A stretch of 49,369 nucleotides of DNA from an uncultured Clostridia bacterium (GCA_946184165.1 CAMHEN010000004.1:1-49369); one strand, 5' to 3'. Shown: positions 1 to 7,212, counted from the first letter of the stretch. The notes: a model not told the origin generated them from the sequence alone. Translations and numbers: made by a program.

Positions 1-222
1 CCCGAGACGCAGATCTCCGTCCATGTGGCCTGGGGCTTCCGCAAGCAGAACACCGCCGTGATGATCGGCAAGTCCATCATCAACAAGGGCTCCAGCGTGG
101 ACATCGGCGAGCTCTGCCTGCAGTACGGCGGCGGCGGACACCGCAACGCCGGCACCTGCCAGCTCGACAACGACGTGGTCGACGAAAAGCTGCCCGATAT
201 CATCCGCGCGCTCAACGCCTGA
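1..222 (+). CDS. DHH-family phosphoesterase, C-terminal fragment (DHHA1 domain)
   Basis: The frame is open from the first base of the window, so the gene is cut at its 5' end and only about 73 codons remain. The visible part ends in the glycine-rich motif GGGGHRNAGTCQL, which is the signature of the DHHA1 substrate-binding domain of DHH/DHHA1 phosphoesterases (RecJ-like, NrnA-like and related nucleases or phosphodiesterases). Those enzymes hydrolyse phosphodiester bonds in oligonucleotides or cyclic dinucleotides using metal ligands in the N-terminal DHH domain, which lies outside this window. The exact substrate cannot be told from this piece. A 56-nt gap separates it from the next gene, which has its own ribosome binding site. 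Confidence 0.8.
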   Translation, partial: PETQISVHVAWGFRKQNTAVMIGKSIINKGSSVDIGELCLQYGGGGHRNAGTCQLDNDVVDEKLPDIIRALNA

Positions 223-278
223 GCCGGCGGTTTTGGTTTACATAACTTATAACAATAACGGAAAGGGAGCGTGTCAAC

Positions 279-917
279 ATGGTCATTCCGACAGTGCATT
301 TTCACAGTGATTACAGCCGCATCCCCCTGCGTATCGCCAAGGGCCACTTTGCAACGAATCACAGCCACATCAATTACTATATCGACATGACCTATACCAA
401 GCACCGTCTTGCCGAGGCACGGCAGGCCGCGGAGGAGCTGGTCATTCAGATGGACCGCAACGCCATTATCGACACGGTGCTCTGTCTTGACGGGACAGAG
501 GTGCTGGGCGCCTGCCTTGCCGAAGCCATGACCGCCGCCGGCATCCGCACCTCGAATGAGCACAATACCATGTACGTCATCACGCCGGAGTATACCTCCG
601 CAGGCCAGATGATCTTCCGTGAGAACACCGCACACCTGATCCGCAACCGCCGCGTCATCGTGCTGGCCGCCTCCGTCACCACCGGCGGCACCGTCCAGTC
701 CGCGATCCAGACGATCCACTACTACGGCGGCGCCTGCCTCGGTGCGTACAGCATCTTCTCCTGCCTGGATGAGTGCGAAGGTTTCCCCATCAAGTCGATC
801 TTCCGCTCCTCGCAGCTTGAGAGCTACCAGTGCGTGCCCGCCAGCCAGTGCCCCCAGTGCAAGGCCGGCGTGAAGCTGGACGCGCTGGTCAACAGCTACG
901 GCATATCCAGCTTCTGA
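279..917 (+). CDS. Phosphoribosyltransferase-like protein with altered PRPP loop (orotate PRTase-like)
   Basis: This 212-residue protein has the order of a type I phosphoribosyltransferase: an N-terminal hood-like region, then a beta strand and loop IVLAASVTTGGTVQSAI at about residues 126-142, which aligns with the PRPP-binding loop of orotate PRTase. In active family members two acidic residues (ED or DD) precede the TTGG turn; here the same positions are Ala-Ala-Ser. That loss suggests weak or no transferase activity, and possibly a PRPP-sensing or regulatory role as in PurR-type proteins. The C-terminal tail carries a CPQC pair that could bind metal. The start is supported by a GGAAAGGGAG element about 9 nt upstream. 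No biosynthetic partner lies next to it, so the pathway is unknown. Confidence 0.65.
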   Translation: MVIPTVHFHSDYSRIPLRIAKGHFATNHSHINYYIDMTYTKHRLAEARQAAEELVIQMDRNAIIDTVLCLDGTEVLGACLAEAMTAAGIRTSNEHNTMYVITPEYTSAGQMIFRENTAHLIRNRRVIVLAASVTTGGTVQSAIQTIHYYGGACLGAYSIFSCLDECEGFPIKSIFRSSQLESYQCVPASQCPQCKAGVKLDALVNSYGISSF

Positions 918-977
918 TCCGGCTCTTTCCGGAACGCCGGAATTATGTGAAGAATTCTTAAAGGCACCGTCCCCTTC

Positions 978-1006
978 TGGACAGGGGCCTGTCGGCGTGC
1001 TATTAT
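978..1006 (+). promoter_or_regulatory. Promoter of the CW_7 peptide gene
   Basis: TGGACA (978-983) and TATTAT (1001-1006) are separated by 17 nt and lie 43 nt before the start codon at 1049. A small inverted repeat GACAG-GGGC-CTGTC (981-994 region) overlaps the -35 box and spacer and could be an operator. Prediction from sequence only. Confidence 0.5.
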
Positions 1007-1048
1007 CCGGACAGACTCGGACGAGTAAAAATGACAGGAGGAATTACC

Positions 1049-1279
1049 ATGAGTGATATCAGCAAACTGAACGACAACGATCTGGGCGAGGTCGCAGGCG
1101 GCCGCCAAAGCGATTTGAGCATTGCCTACGAAGTGATCGATGGGAAGTGGGGCAACGGCCAGGACCGCATCAACAAGCTGCGCGCCGCGGGCTATGATCC
1201 CAATGCTGTCCAGCAGCTTGTGAACAGTCTGCTCAAGCAGCAGAAGCCCGTCACCTACAGAGATCCTTATCTCGGCTGA
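1049..1279 (+). CDS. Small double-glycine leader peptide carrying a CW_7 (CPL-7) cell-wall-binding domain
   Basis: I place the start at 1049 because a perfect AGGAGG lies at 1036-1041, inside the longer open frame that begins at 1031. The 76-residue product starts with an 18-residue segment ending LNDNDLGEVAGG. Leu -12, Asp -8, Leu -7, Val -4 and Gly-Gly -2/-1 fit the double-glycine leader consensus cut by peptidase-containing ABC exporters. The 58 residues after GG contain IAYEVIDGKWGNG, then DR...LRAAGYD and AVQQLVNSLL, the complete pattern of one CW_7/CPL-7 module known from the Cpl-7 phage lysozyme, which binds peptidoglycan muropeptide. No catalytic domain and no cysteine are present. 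No C39-peptidase transporter or immunity gene is in the window, so export would be in trans. A bacteriocin, a wall-targeted signal or a wall adaptor are all possible. Confidence 0.7.
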   Translation: MSDISKLNDNDLGEVAGGRQSDLSIAYEVIDGKWGNGQDRINKLRAAGYDPNAVQQLVNSLLKQQKPVTYRDPYLG

Positions 1280-1340
1280 TTGTCAAACCGGGGACTCCGC
1301 GAATCGGGCAGGAGGCTGAATGAGCCCCGACCTCTCACAT

Positions 1341-1370
1341 TGCCGTGTGTACCGTTCGGTACACACGGCA
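1341..1370. repeat. Perfect hairpin downstream of the CW_7 peptide gene
   Basis: Arms of 13 bp (TGCCGTGTGTACC and its complement) flank the tetraloop GTTC. No T-run follows, so alone it is not a typical terminator; it lies 20 nt before a second, larger palindrome and may protect the 3' end of the transcript. Confidence 0.75.
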
Positions 1371-1390
1371 CTTCAATCGCATAAGTGCAG

Positions 1391-1443
1391 AAACTCGTAC
1401 CGGTCAAGGATACTGCAGTATCCTTGACCGGTACGAGTTTTTT
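1391..1443. terminator. 50-bp perfect palindrome with T-run, bidirectional terminator between convergent genes
   Basis: Positions 1391-1415 are an exact reverse complement of 1416-1440, with no unpaired centre, and six T residues (1438-1443) close it on the plus strand. It sits between the plus-strand CW_7 peptide gene and the minus-strand gene ending at 1512, so it can end transcription from both sides. A fully perfect 25-bp arm is long for an intrinsic terminator. Confidence 0.8.
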
Positions 1444-1511
1444 GCCGGATATGGCCATATTGACGCCGGCAGGCTTTTCGGGTCGGCCAGGCCGTGCGGG
1501 AACGAGGCTTG

Positions 1512-2102
1512 TTATGCCGCCGCTTCCAGCGCGTCCTCGGGCTGGATGGAGCTGAGGATCAGGAAGGCCAGGGTCTGGGTGTCCTCCTCCGAGGTGACGG
1601 GGTAGATCGTGATCGTCACGATGTTGCCCGCATCCGTCAGGAGGGCGAGGCACCAATAGACGGCTTCGTCATTGTCCTCATCGGGGAGCAGGTACTCGAC
1701 AGCCGAGAGGCCATTCAGGGTCACGATCTCGACCCCGTCGATCTCCTCGGCGATCATGTCCTTCGCAAGCTCCTCCAGGTCGTCCCAGTCGCTTTCGTCA
1801 TAGGTGACGACCACGTACTCATCGTTCTCCGTGCCATAGTAGCCGATGAAGCCATCCTCCTTGTCCCCTTCTTCCAGCATGTCCGTAAACTCGTCGGGGA
1901 GCCAGAAGGTCAGGGCGATTTCATCAAAGGTGACGAAGCGGCCGCTGACGTCGGCTTCCTTGATGGCATCCTTCACATCAGACCAGAGATATTCCTTTAC
2001 TTCCTCACCCGCCGCGGCGGTCTTCTGTTTTGCCGCCATGGCAGAAACAGGGATGCTGCAGAGAATGCACAGCACGAGCATGAACGCGATCAGTTTTTTC
2101 AT
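1512..2102 (-). CDS. Exported acidic protein of unknown function
   Basis: I do not recognise a family. The product is about 196 residues. It begins MKKLIAFMLVLCILCSIPVSAMA, a clear signal peptide with a likely cut after AMA. The mature part is rich in Asp and Glu, with runs such as LEEGDKEDGF and YDESDWDDLEEL, and its alternating hydrophobic pattern (YVVVTY, VEIVTLNG, NIVTITIYPV) suggests a small alpha/beta fold. The start codon is chosen between two adjacent ATGs: AGGAGG is only 3 nt from the first (2105) and 6 nt from the second (2102), so the second fits better. It has its own promoter (2179-2206) and ends at the palindromic terminator at 1391-1443, so it is probably monocistronic. Confidence 0.75.
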   Translation of the reverse strand: MKKLIAFMLVLCILCSIPVSAMAAKQKTAAAGEEVKEYLWSDVKDAIKEADVSGRFVTFDEIALTFWLPDEFTDMLEEGDKEDGFIGYYGTENDEYVVVTYDESDWDDLEELAKDMIAEEIDGVEIVTLNGLSAVEYLLPDEDNDEAVYWCLALLTDAGNIVTITIYPVTSEEDTQTLAFLILSSIQPEDALEAAA

Positions 2103-2178
2103 CATATTCCTCCTCTTTTCATTCCGCATTGCTCTTACTCGATAGGAAGGGCGGATTCTTTGCCCTCCCCCATGTTAG

Positions 2179-2206
2179 ATTATACCTGATTCAGCAGGAA
2201 TTGCAA
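2179..2206 (-). promoter_or_regulatory. Promoter of the exported acidic protein gene
   Basis: On the minus strand, TTGCAA (2206-2201) and TATAAT (2184-2179) are 16 nt apart, about 77 nt before the ATG. Confidence 0.6.
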
Positions 2207-2417
2207 CTGCAAAATAAAAGCAATTCTCCGTCTTCCGGCGGCGGGCCCCGCATTACACGGCAAAACCGAGGGGCAGAGCTTAAAAACGCGGCGGCTATGT
2301 GCTCCTGATCTAAAGCTGCACCCGGCCGCTCCTCGATCTGGAGACCGTCTTCGCCGGTATGAAAAGGACCGCGGACGAATAAGTCCCTGTTATTCCCGGA
2401 AGCATAGAATATTTATA

Positions 2418-2446
2418 TTGAGGCAGGCGCAGTTTTGTGATAATAT
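2418..2446 (+). promoter_or_regulatory. Orphan promoter with downstream inverted repeat
   Basis: TTGAGG, 17-nt spacer, TAATAT. The 7-bp inverted repeat at 2448-2467 would lie at the start of the transcript. No credible gene follows on this strand for 1 kb; the promoter may serve a small RNA or a dead gene. Confidence 0.45.
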
Positions 2447-2770
2447 TAAGATATATTCACATATCTTATTGTGGATTATGGAGTCTGGGCCCGGAGCTTC
2501 GATAAGGCGGTCATCGTCCGGGTCGCGCCTCTGGTCTTTATCTTTATGGCGGCCATGACCCCGGCCCGGCGGCTCAATGATAACCGGGAGGACCATCCCC
2601 GCCGCGATGGCTTCAAGCGGGCCGACGGCCTCATGTGCGGGCGCAAAATGCAGCTCAAGGGCATGGGCGCCGCCGTCCGGGATTAAGCGAAGAGGACTGC
2701 GGCATAACGAAAAAGCGCGCAGCTCTCAGGGATCGATCCCGGATCGCCCTTTTGCCCGCGACAATAATAA

Positions 2771-2814
2771 ATTCCCGGACAAATGCGTGAAACAGCACAC
2801 ATTTGTCCGGGAAT
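2771..2814. repeat. Perfect 15-bp hairpin
   Basis: ATTCCCGGACAAATG and its exact complement with a 14-nt loop. It resembles in shape the long hairpins at 4865-4924 and 42884-42935. It lies 87 nt past the 3' end of the minus-strand gene at 2901 and could take part in ending that transcript. Confidence 0.6.
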
Positions 2815-2900
2815 CGCGCCGAAGGGACGGCTGCATCGGCGGGCCGATGAGGGCTGTCAGCCCCTGCAGTCGACCCTTTGCCGCCTCTTTCTGTCCTTTT

Positions 2901-3395
2901 CTATCGCTGCTCCGTGAGGGTGATGACGATACTGTCGTCCTCCAATCTGAGATCGGCGTGGTACCAGGGCGGGCCGACGGTGTTGTCCATCGTGCAGCCG
3001 TCCTCCCGCTCCTCAAGCTGAAAGCCCCGCTTGTCCGCATAGGCCCCGCGAATGCTCTCCCGCGCCTCCGGGTAGACCGCCTCCCCGTCCGTCGGGATGG
3101 TGACCGTGATCTGATAGACCCGGAACTTTGCCATATCAAAGGCGATCTCCGCCTCCCGGCCGAAGAGCTCGACATCGTGATACGCATAGCTGAGGTGCTG
3201 GCTGCGCCGGTCCGCCCGGCGCTCATCCGGCAGGCCGTAGTGCAGGAGCACCATGGAGGTCGGCGCACGGGTCTTCACCCGGTTTCCTATGATCCCGCAG
3301 CAGTCCTTTCCCGTGTATCGGAAGCTGAGACCCGTCTGCAAGAGAAGGGCCAGGGCAATGAGCATGATGATGCGGTTTTTTGTCTTACGCAGCAT
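2901..3395 (-). CDS. Small membrane-anchored or exported protein, unknown
   Basis: The product is 164 residues from the ATG at 3395, which is preceded by GCAGGAGGAAAAACC; an upstream in-frame ATG has no such site. The N-terminus MLRKTKNRIIMLIALALLLQ is a positively charged stretch followed by one hydrophobic helix without a lipobox, so the rest is probably outside the membrane, anchored or cleaved. The outer part contains the mixed beta pattern VYQITVTIPTDGEA and DSIVITLTEQR and three cysteines. I do not recognise a family. It is followed by no other minus-strand gene within 800 nt, and it has a promoter with a perfect TTGACA box immediately upstream. Confidence 0.7.
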   Translation of the reverse strand: MLRKTKNRIIMLIALALLLQTGLSFRYTGKDCCGIIGNRVKTRAPTSMVLLHYGLPDERRADRRSQHLSYAYHDVELFGREAEIAFDMAKFRVYQITVTIPTDGEAVYPEARESIRGAYADKRGFQLEEREDGCTMDNTVGPPWYHADLRLEDDSIVITLTEQR

Positions 3396-3449
3396 GGTTT
3401 TTCCTCCTGCGTTTTGATGGAGCATATCCGATCCCGGATACTTCATTTG

Positions 3450-3478
3450 AGTTTAGTATGATCCGGGGATCCTGTCAA
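3450..3478 (-). promoter_or_regulatory. Promoter of the gene starting at 3395
   Basis: On the minus strand TTGACA (3478-3473), 17-nt spacer, TAAACT (3455-3450). Confidence 0.6.
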
Positions 3479-3532
3479 TCCGTTTTTACGATTTATTTCC
3501 CTGCAGCTTTAAGAAAAAGGAGGGTGCACTTG

Positions 3533-4549
3533 ATGAACAGCCGCGGGCTTGTCAGCGTGATCATACCCGTTTACAATGTGCGCCCTTATCTGGAAGAGGC
3601 ACTGGACAGTGTTTTGCGCCAGAGCCACCGGAATCTCGAGATCCTCCTGATCGACGACGGCTCCACGGACGGGTCAGGCGAACTGTGCGATGTATACGCG
3701 AAAAAGGATGGGCGGGTCCATGTGCTTCACCGCATCCACAAGGGGCTCAGCGCCGCGCGCAACGCAGGGCTGGACGCGATGACCGGGGACGCCGTCGCCT
3801 TTCTCGACGCGGACGACGCATATGCCCCCGGCTTTGTCGAAGAAACCGTCTCCGCCATGGCGCGGGAGGGGGCAGATCTTGTGATCTGCCGCTTCACCTC
3901 TCACCCGGAGGCCGGTCCCCTGCGCCTTGAAGGCAGCGAGAAGCCATCGCCATCCATCGCAACCGGGAACTATGACAGGCCAGGCATTCTGCGTGCTCTC
4001 GCTGACGGGACAGTCAATATCAGCGTCTGGAACAAGCTCTACGCCCGGGAGCTGTGGAAGACGGTCCGCTTCCCTGAGGGGCATGTCTATGAAGATGTGG
4101 ACGTCGCCTTCGGTATCTTCAGTCTCTGCCGCAGCACCGTCGTGCTGGATCGGCCCCTGGTCCTGCACCGCAGACGCGCGGGCAGCATCTCAGGCACCTG
4201 CTCGGAGGAGAACATCCGGGACAGGGACCTTGCCGACTCCCATTTTGCCGCCTTCCTGGAGCAGCACACGCCGGAGCTCTTCACCCCCGGGCAGCTTGAA
4301 CACTATCGCCGTACCCGGCTCAAGCGGATGCTCCAGTACTATCTGGGCTATATTGCAAGCGCAAAAAAGCCGAAGAATCCCTTCGCCCGGGAGCTGCGGG
4401 AACGGATTCTGGACTACGCGAAGACAGCGGAGCTGCGCGGCTGCCCCCTCCGCGCGCGGGCGGTCTATCACGTGCTGCGCATCTGTCCGGTGCTTCTGAT
4501 GATCTACCCCCTGTACCGCAGCGTCCGCCATGTGCTTCACCGGCTGTGA
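3533..4549 (+). CDS. Family 2 glycosyltransferase
   Basis: The protein (338 residues from the ATG at 3533, preceded by AAGGAGG) has the GT-A fold layout of family GT2. An N-terminal strand LVSVIIPVYN is followed by the nucleotide-sugar binding motif IDDGSTDGS at about residues 38-46, and the metal-binding FLDADDAY lies near residue 90. A region EDVDVAFGIF near 185-195 matches the acceptor-side acidic motif of GT2 enzymes. There is no signal peptide; the C-terminus ends in a short hydrophobic-basic segment (ICPVLLMIYPLYRSVRHVL) that may touch the membrane. Such enzymes transfer a sugar from UDP- or dTDP-sugar to a polysaccharide or lipid acceptor. It stands alone here, so the acceptor is unknown. 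An in-frame coding-like stretch follows its stop codon. Confidence 0.88.
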   Translation: MNSRGLVSVIIPVYNVRPYLEEALDSVLRQSHRNLEILLIDDGSTDGSGELCDVYAKKDGRVHVLHRIHKGLSAARNAGLDAMTGDAVAFLDADDAYAPGFVEETVSAMAREGADLVICRFTSHPEAGPLRLEGSEKPSPSIATGNYDRPGILRALADGTVNISVWNKLYARELWKTVRFPEGHVYEDVDVAFGIFSLCRSTVVLDRPLVLHRRRAGSISGTCSEENIRDRDLADSHFAAFLEQHTPELFTPGQLEHYRRTRLKRMLQYYLGYIASAKKPKNPFARELRERILDYAKTAELRGCPLRARAVYHVLRICPVLLMIYPLYRSVRHVLHRL

Positions 4550-4735
4550 CGCCGGAGGGAGGCGTTCAGCCGTCGGCTGCGCACGGATTCGGCAGGTGCT
4601 CCGGATTCGGGCGCGCCGGAGCTCTATTCCTTCTCGCGTCCCCTGCCCGCGGAGATGTTTGCGCAGCAGATCCTCGACCGGGAATACAGCCCGAGGGCGG
4701 AAGCGCCTTGTCTGATCCTTTTTTTCAGAAAGTCG
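4550..4735 (+). pseudogene. Possible coding remnant in frame after the glycosyltransferase stop
   Basis: For about 60 codons after the TGA at 4547-4549 the same reading frame stays open with codon use like the neighbouring genes (mostly G or C in third positions) and reads ...PELYSFSRPLPAEMFAQQI and onward. It has no start codon with a ribosome binding site. It may be a lost C-terminal part of the transferase or the tail of another gene. This is a weak call. Confidence 0.25.
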
Positions 4736-4775
4736 ACATTGTCTGCTTCTTTATGAAAACCAGTATGACTTGAAT

Positions 4776-4924
4776 TTTACTGTGAAAGCGCTGCTTCCAC
4801 AGTAAATATTTGATTCAAGCGCCTGTTTCTCGCCCCTGGCGGGGCAACCGAAACAGATGCGCGAAAATTCCCATGCGCACATGCTTTCATACGGCGTGGA
4901 GCGATTTACGGCGCATGGGAATTT
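4776..4924 (+). ncRNA. Structured three-hairpin element, copy A1
   Basis: This 149-nt block is a close relative of 28276-28423. Three stems are visible: SL1 (TTTACTGTG...CACAGTAAA, 4776-4806), SL2 (GCGCCTGTTTC...GAAACAGATGCGC, 4819-4862, with an inner GCCCC/GGGGC stem), and SL3 (14-bp arms 4865-4878 and 4911-4924 around a 32-nt loop). Compared with copy A2 three base pairs in SL3 and one in SL2 change on both sides together. It lies between the 3' ends of the glycosyltransferase and the YczE-like gene. It could be a structured 3'-UTR RNA or a non-autonomous mobile element. No protein is encoded. Confidence 0.65.
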
Positions 4925-4978
4925 GCTGGAAATCCATAGTCAGCTTTCTGTCAGGGAGCAGTATTAAGAGCATAACAG

Positions 4979-5023
4979 AACCCAGGCGAAATCCGCAGCA
5001 GTACGGATTCGCCCGGGTTTTTC
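4979..5023 (+). terminator. Terminator-like hairpin
   Basis: AACCCAGGCGAAATCCG pairs with CGGATTCGCCCGGGTT (one bulge, one mismatch) and is followed by a T-run. It ends the region downstream of the glycosyltransferase on the plus strand. The remaining 5024-5158 shows nothing recognisable. Confidence 0.65.
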
Positions 5024-5158
5024 AATTTCTCGGAGCTTTTATGCTGCCGCATTCGCCTGTTCTTTCATACCCTTTTGGAGACTGAACACACCATAATACA
5101 GCTTAACAGAACAAAGAGGCCGCTCTCCCTATTTTGGCTCTTCAGCAATTGCGGGAAG

Positions 5159-5818
5159 CTACCGTTGGCACAGCTTTCGGACGGTCTTCTCGATGATGCG
5201 GCCGTTGATGGGAAGAAAGAAGCCCGCCACCGGACCGACAAGGAACATGCAGATCAGCGTCCCGACGCCGGCCTTTCCGCCGAGCAGCACGCCAAAAAGC
5301 AGAAAGCACCCGTCAACCCCGACACGGGTGAGGCTGAAGCGCCAGCGGGCCTTGTCGCTGAGGACAACAGCCACGAGGTCGTTGGGCCCGGTCCCGGCAT
5401 CCGAGCGGATCACGATGGTCATGCCATAGGCGAGGATCACGCAGCCCGACACCAGCATCAGCACCCGGATGGGCAGGGGCGCCCCCGCAAGGGGCTTCTC
5501 CAGCAGGGCCGTAAAAACGTCGATGATCGGCCCGCCGAAGATCATGCAGAGGGCCGTGCCAATCTTGAGATAGCTCCGGTCCACGATAAGCAGGACCAGC
5601 ACGATCAGAAGACTCACCGCCACGTGGACGCGGCCGTGGGTCAGCAGGGCAAGGCCGGTCAGCCGGACAAGACTCCGGTACAGGCCCTGCACCAGCACGT
5701 TGAAGGGGTCTGAGCCCAGGTCCGAGAGCAGAAAGAGCGTCACCCCCAGGTGGGCGATGCAGAGCCCCAGCATCAGAATCACGATGCGGACAGTGTATTC
5801 ACGCAGACTTTTTTTCAT
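5159..5818 (-). CDS. YczE/YitT-type integral membrane protein
   Basis: This 219-residue protein is mostly hydrophobic with about five membrane-spanning segments (near residues 10-30, 60-80, 85-110, 117-137, 165-200). It holds the family pattern LLSDLGSDPFNVLVQGL near the start and its echo SDAGTGPNDLVAVVLS in the middle, an internal repeat typical of the YczE/YyaS/YitT group of bacterial membrane proteins. Their substrate is not established. The start at 5818 is used because MKKSLREYTVR gives the usual cytoplasmic basic end; the purine-rich GGAAAGGA lies somewhat far (about 14 nt) upstream, so translation may be modest. It is followed downstream (in its own direction) by the terminator-like region at 4979-5023. 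It stands 52 nt beyond the 3' end of the AraC gene and could be transcribed together with it. Confidence 0.8.
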   Translation of the reverse strand: MKKSLREYTVRIVILMLGLCIAHLGVTLFLLSDLGSDPFNVLVQGLYRSLVRLTGLALLTHGRVHVAVSLLIVLVLLIVDRSYLKIGTALCMIFGGPIIDVFTALLEKPLAGAPLPIRVLMLVSGCVILAYGMTIVIRSDAGTGPNDLVAVVLSDKARWRFSLTRVGVDGCFLLFGVLLGGKAGVGTLICMFLVGPVAGFFLPINGRIIEKTVRKLCQR

Positions 5819-5869
5819 AGGCGTTCAGAGTCCTTTCCTCTTTTGCAGCAGCGGCCGAGCCGCGCTTTT

Positions 5870-7096
5870 CTACAGCATCTCCCGTGCCTGGAGGGAGCGG
5901 CGGTATTCGGTGGGGGTTGTGCCGTGGACCTTCTTAAAGGTGCGGGTGTAGTAGTTTGCATCGGAGAAGCCGCAGCGCTCCGCGATTTCCGGCATGCTCA
6001 GCGAAGTGCCGCTCAGGAGCTTCAGAGAGCGGCGCACGCGGGTAAGATTGATATAGTCCGTGACAGTCATGCCAACCTCCTTATGAAAGCGGGTCGAGAG
6101 ATAGTTTTTGTTCACGGCATACTTGTTGGCGAGACTCTCAAGCGTCACAGGCTCCATATAGTGGAAGTCCACGAAGTTCAGCACACCCCGCACGATGCCT
6201 GAATAACGCTCTCGCGAATAGGTCTGTACCAGCAGGCAGTAATGCCGGATCATGCGCGGCACCAGGGCCGAGACCTGGGCCTCGTTCTCCGCCCCCTCGA
6301 TCTCACGCAGCAGTTCCCCGCTCAGTCCGTCGATATACAGCGGGTGCACCTCCGCCTGCTGCACGGCCTTGCGCATGGCAGTGCTCGCGGCGATGACCAT
6401 GTCCTTGGCGTTGCGCAGGGGATCGTCCACCCGGGTGTCAAGGGCATAGCCCATAAACAGGTTCTGCTGATGTGTGGCCTCGGAGATATCCCCGCGGCGA
6501 ATGGCGTCGAGCATCTTGGTCTCGGTGGCGTAGCGCTCCTCGATGGCGGTGAAGGGGATAGCGGAGAGGGCGACGGAGGGCTTCTCCTTGACGCGCTCCG
6601 GCCGGTCATAGCGCACATTGTTCACGATCACGTCGGGGTTCCCCAGATAGCGGGAGAGGAAGGTGGAGAACATCTGCTGCCATCCGATCACGTCCCCCAC
6701 CACGGGCACGCGCTTAAATAGCCAGCGGATGGCCTCGATGGCGCTGTCCGAAAGAGTGTTCTGCCGGAGCAGCTCCCGGAAGTTTTCCTCACTGTAGTGG
6801 CGGTAGAGAAAAGGGCCAACGAAGTAGAAGCCGCCCCCCTCGTCCTCCCGCGCGGGGAAGACCAGATAGTGCAGGCCGAACTCGTCCTTATAGTCGATGA
6901 CGCCTTCCTGCGGTACAAGCGCCATCACCGAAACAACCTTGGCGGCGTAGTCATAATTCTCATAGAGCTGGGAGCGGAACTGATAGTCCAGCGCCGACGC
7001 CTCCGGCGCCGTACAGTCGGCGGGCAGCAGCAGGAACTGCACCCGGGACGCGCTGCAGATATCGCGCAGGACATCCCGTATATCCATGACGACCAT
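5870..7096 (-). CDS. AraC-family transcriptional regulator of the glycoside island
   Basis: The last ~100 residues form a double helix-turn-helix AraC DNA-binding domain: VTLESLANKYAVNKNYLSTR is the first and MPEIAERCGFSDANYYTRTF the second, ending FKKVHGTTPTEYRRSL. The N-terminal ~290 residues are a cytoplasmic sensor region without a recognisable cupin; their helical layout with VGPFLYRHYSEENFRELL resembles the sensor part of Gram-positive AraC regulators that lack a sugar-binding barrel. I chose the ATG at 7096 (408 aa) over a TTG 27 nt upstream because CAGG lies 10 nt ahead of it. It is transcribed divergently from the ABC operon, and a perfect 12-bp-arm palindrome overlaps its own promoter, so autoregulation and control of the importer are likely. 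Confidence 0.85.
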   Translation of the reverse strand: MVVMDIRDVLRDICSASRVQFLLLPADCTAPEASALDYQFRSQLYENYDYAAKVVSVMALVPQEGVIDYKDEFGLHYLVFPAREDEGGGFYFVGPFLYRHYSEENFRELLRQNTLSDSAIEAIRWLFKRVPVVGDVIGWQQMFSTFLSRYLGNPDVIVNNVRYDRPERVKEKPSVALSAIPFTAIEERYATETKMLDAIRRGDISEATHQQNLFMGYALDTRVDDPLRNAKDMVIAASTAMRKAVQQAEVHPLYIDGLSGELLREIEGAENEAQVSALVPRMIRHYCLLVQTYSRERYSGIVRGVLNFVDFHYMEPVTLESLANKYAVNKNYLSTRFHKEVGMTVTDYINLTRVRRSLKLLSGTSLSMPEIAERCGFSDANYYTRTFKKVHGTTPTEYRRSLQAREML

Positions 7097-7168
7097 AACA
7101 AATCGACCTGCTTTCCAACGCAAATGTTCGGATTGTGAAAGAAAAAACGGCTTTTGCCCCGAAACAAA

Positions 7169-7202
7169 GTGAATTTCATGCTTATTGTATCATGAAATTC
7201 AC
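7169..7202. promoter_or_regulatory. Palindromic operator candidate in the araC/ABC divergent region
   Basis: GTGAATTTCATG (7169-7180) and CATGAAATTCAC (7191-7202) are exact complements with a 10-nt centre. The site covers the -10 box and most of the spacer of the regulator promoter and lies 51 nt upstream of the -35 box of the ABC promoter, a good position for repression of araC and activation of the operon. Confidence 0.6.
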
Positions 7203-7212
7203 AATAATGCAA
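7184..7212 (-). promoter_or_regulatory. Promoter of the AraC regulator gene
   Basis: Minus strand: TTGCAT (7212-7207), 17-nt spacer, TACAAT (7189-7184). The palindrome 7169-7202 overlaps it. Confidence 0.6.

Larger units (their letters stand above)
2207..2900. other. Long region without a convincing gene; degraded coding remnant suspected
   Basis: About 690 nt with no open frame that has a ribosome binding site. It contains a good plus-strand promoter (TTGAGG 2418-2423, 17 nt, TAATAT 2441-2446) and just after it the small inverted repeat AAGATAT-ATTCAC-ATATCTT (2448-2467). The promoter leads into 2471-2686, open but without a start signal and with no recognisable product. A 15-bp perfect hairpin lies at 2771-2785/2800-2814 (14-nt loop). 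The short tail ending at 2382 reads like the C-terminus of a lost protein in one frame. I see no function. Confidence 0.4.

Noticed and set aside
7097-7123. TTG start for the AraC gene at 7123
   Set aside because: Possible, but the ATG at 7096 has a purine-rich site at good distance; the extra nine residues show no conservation that I can see.
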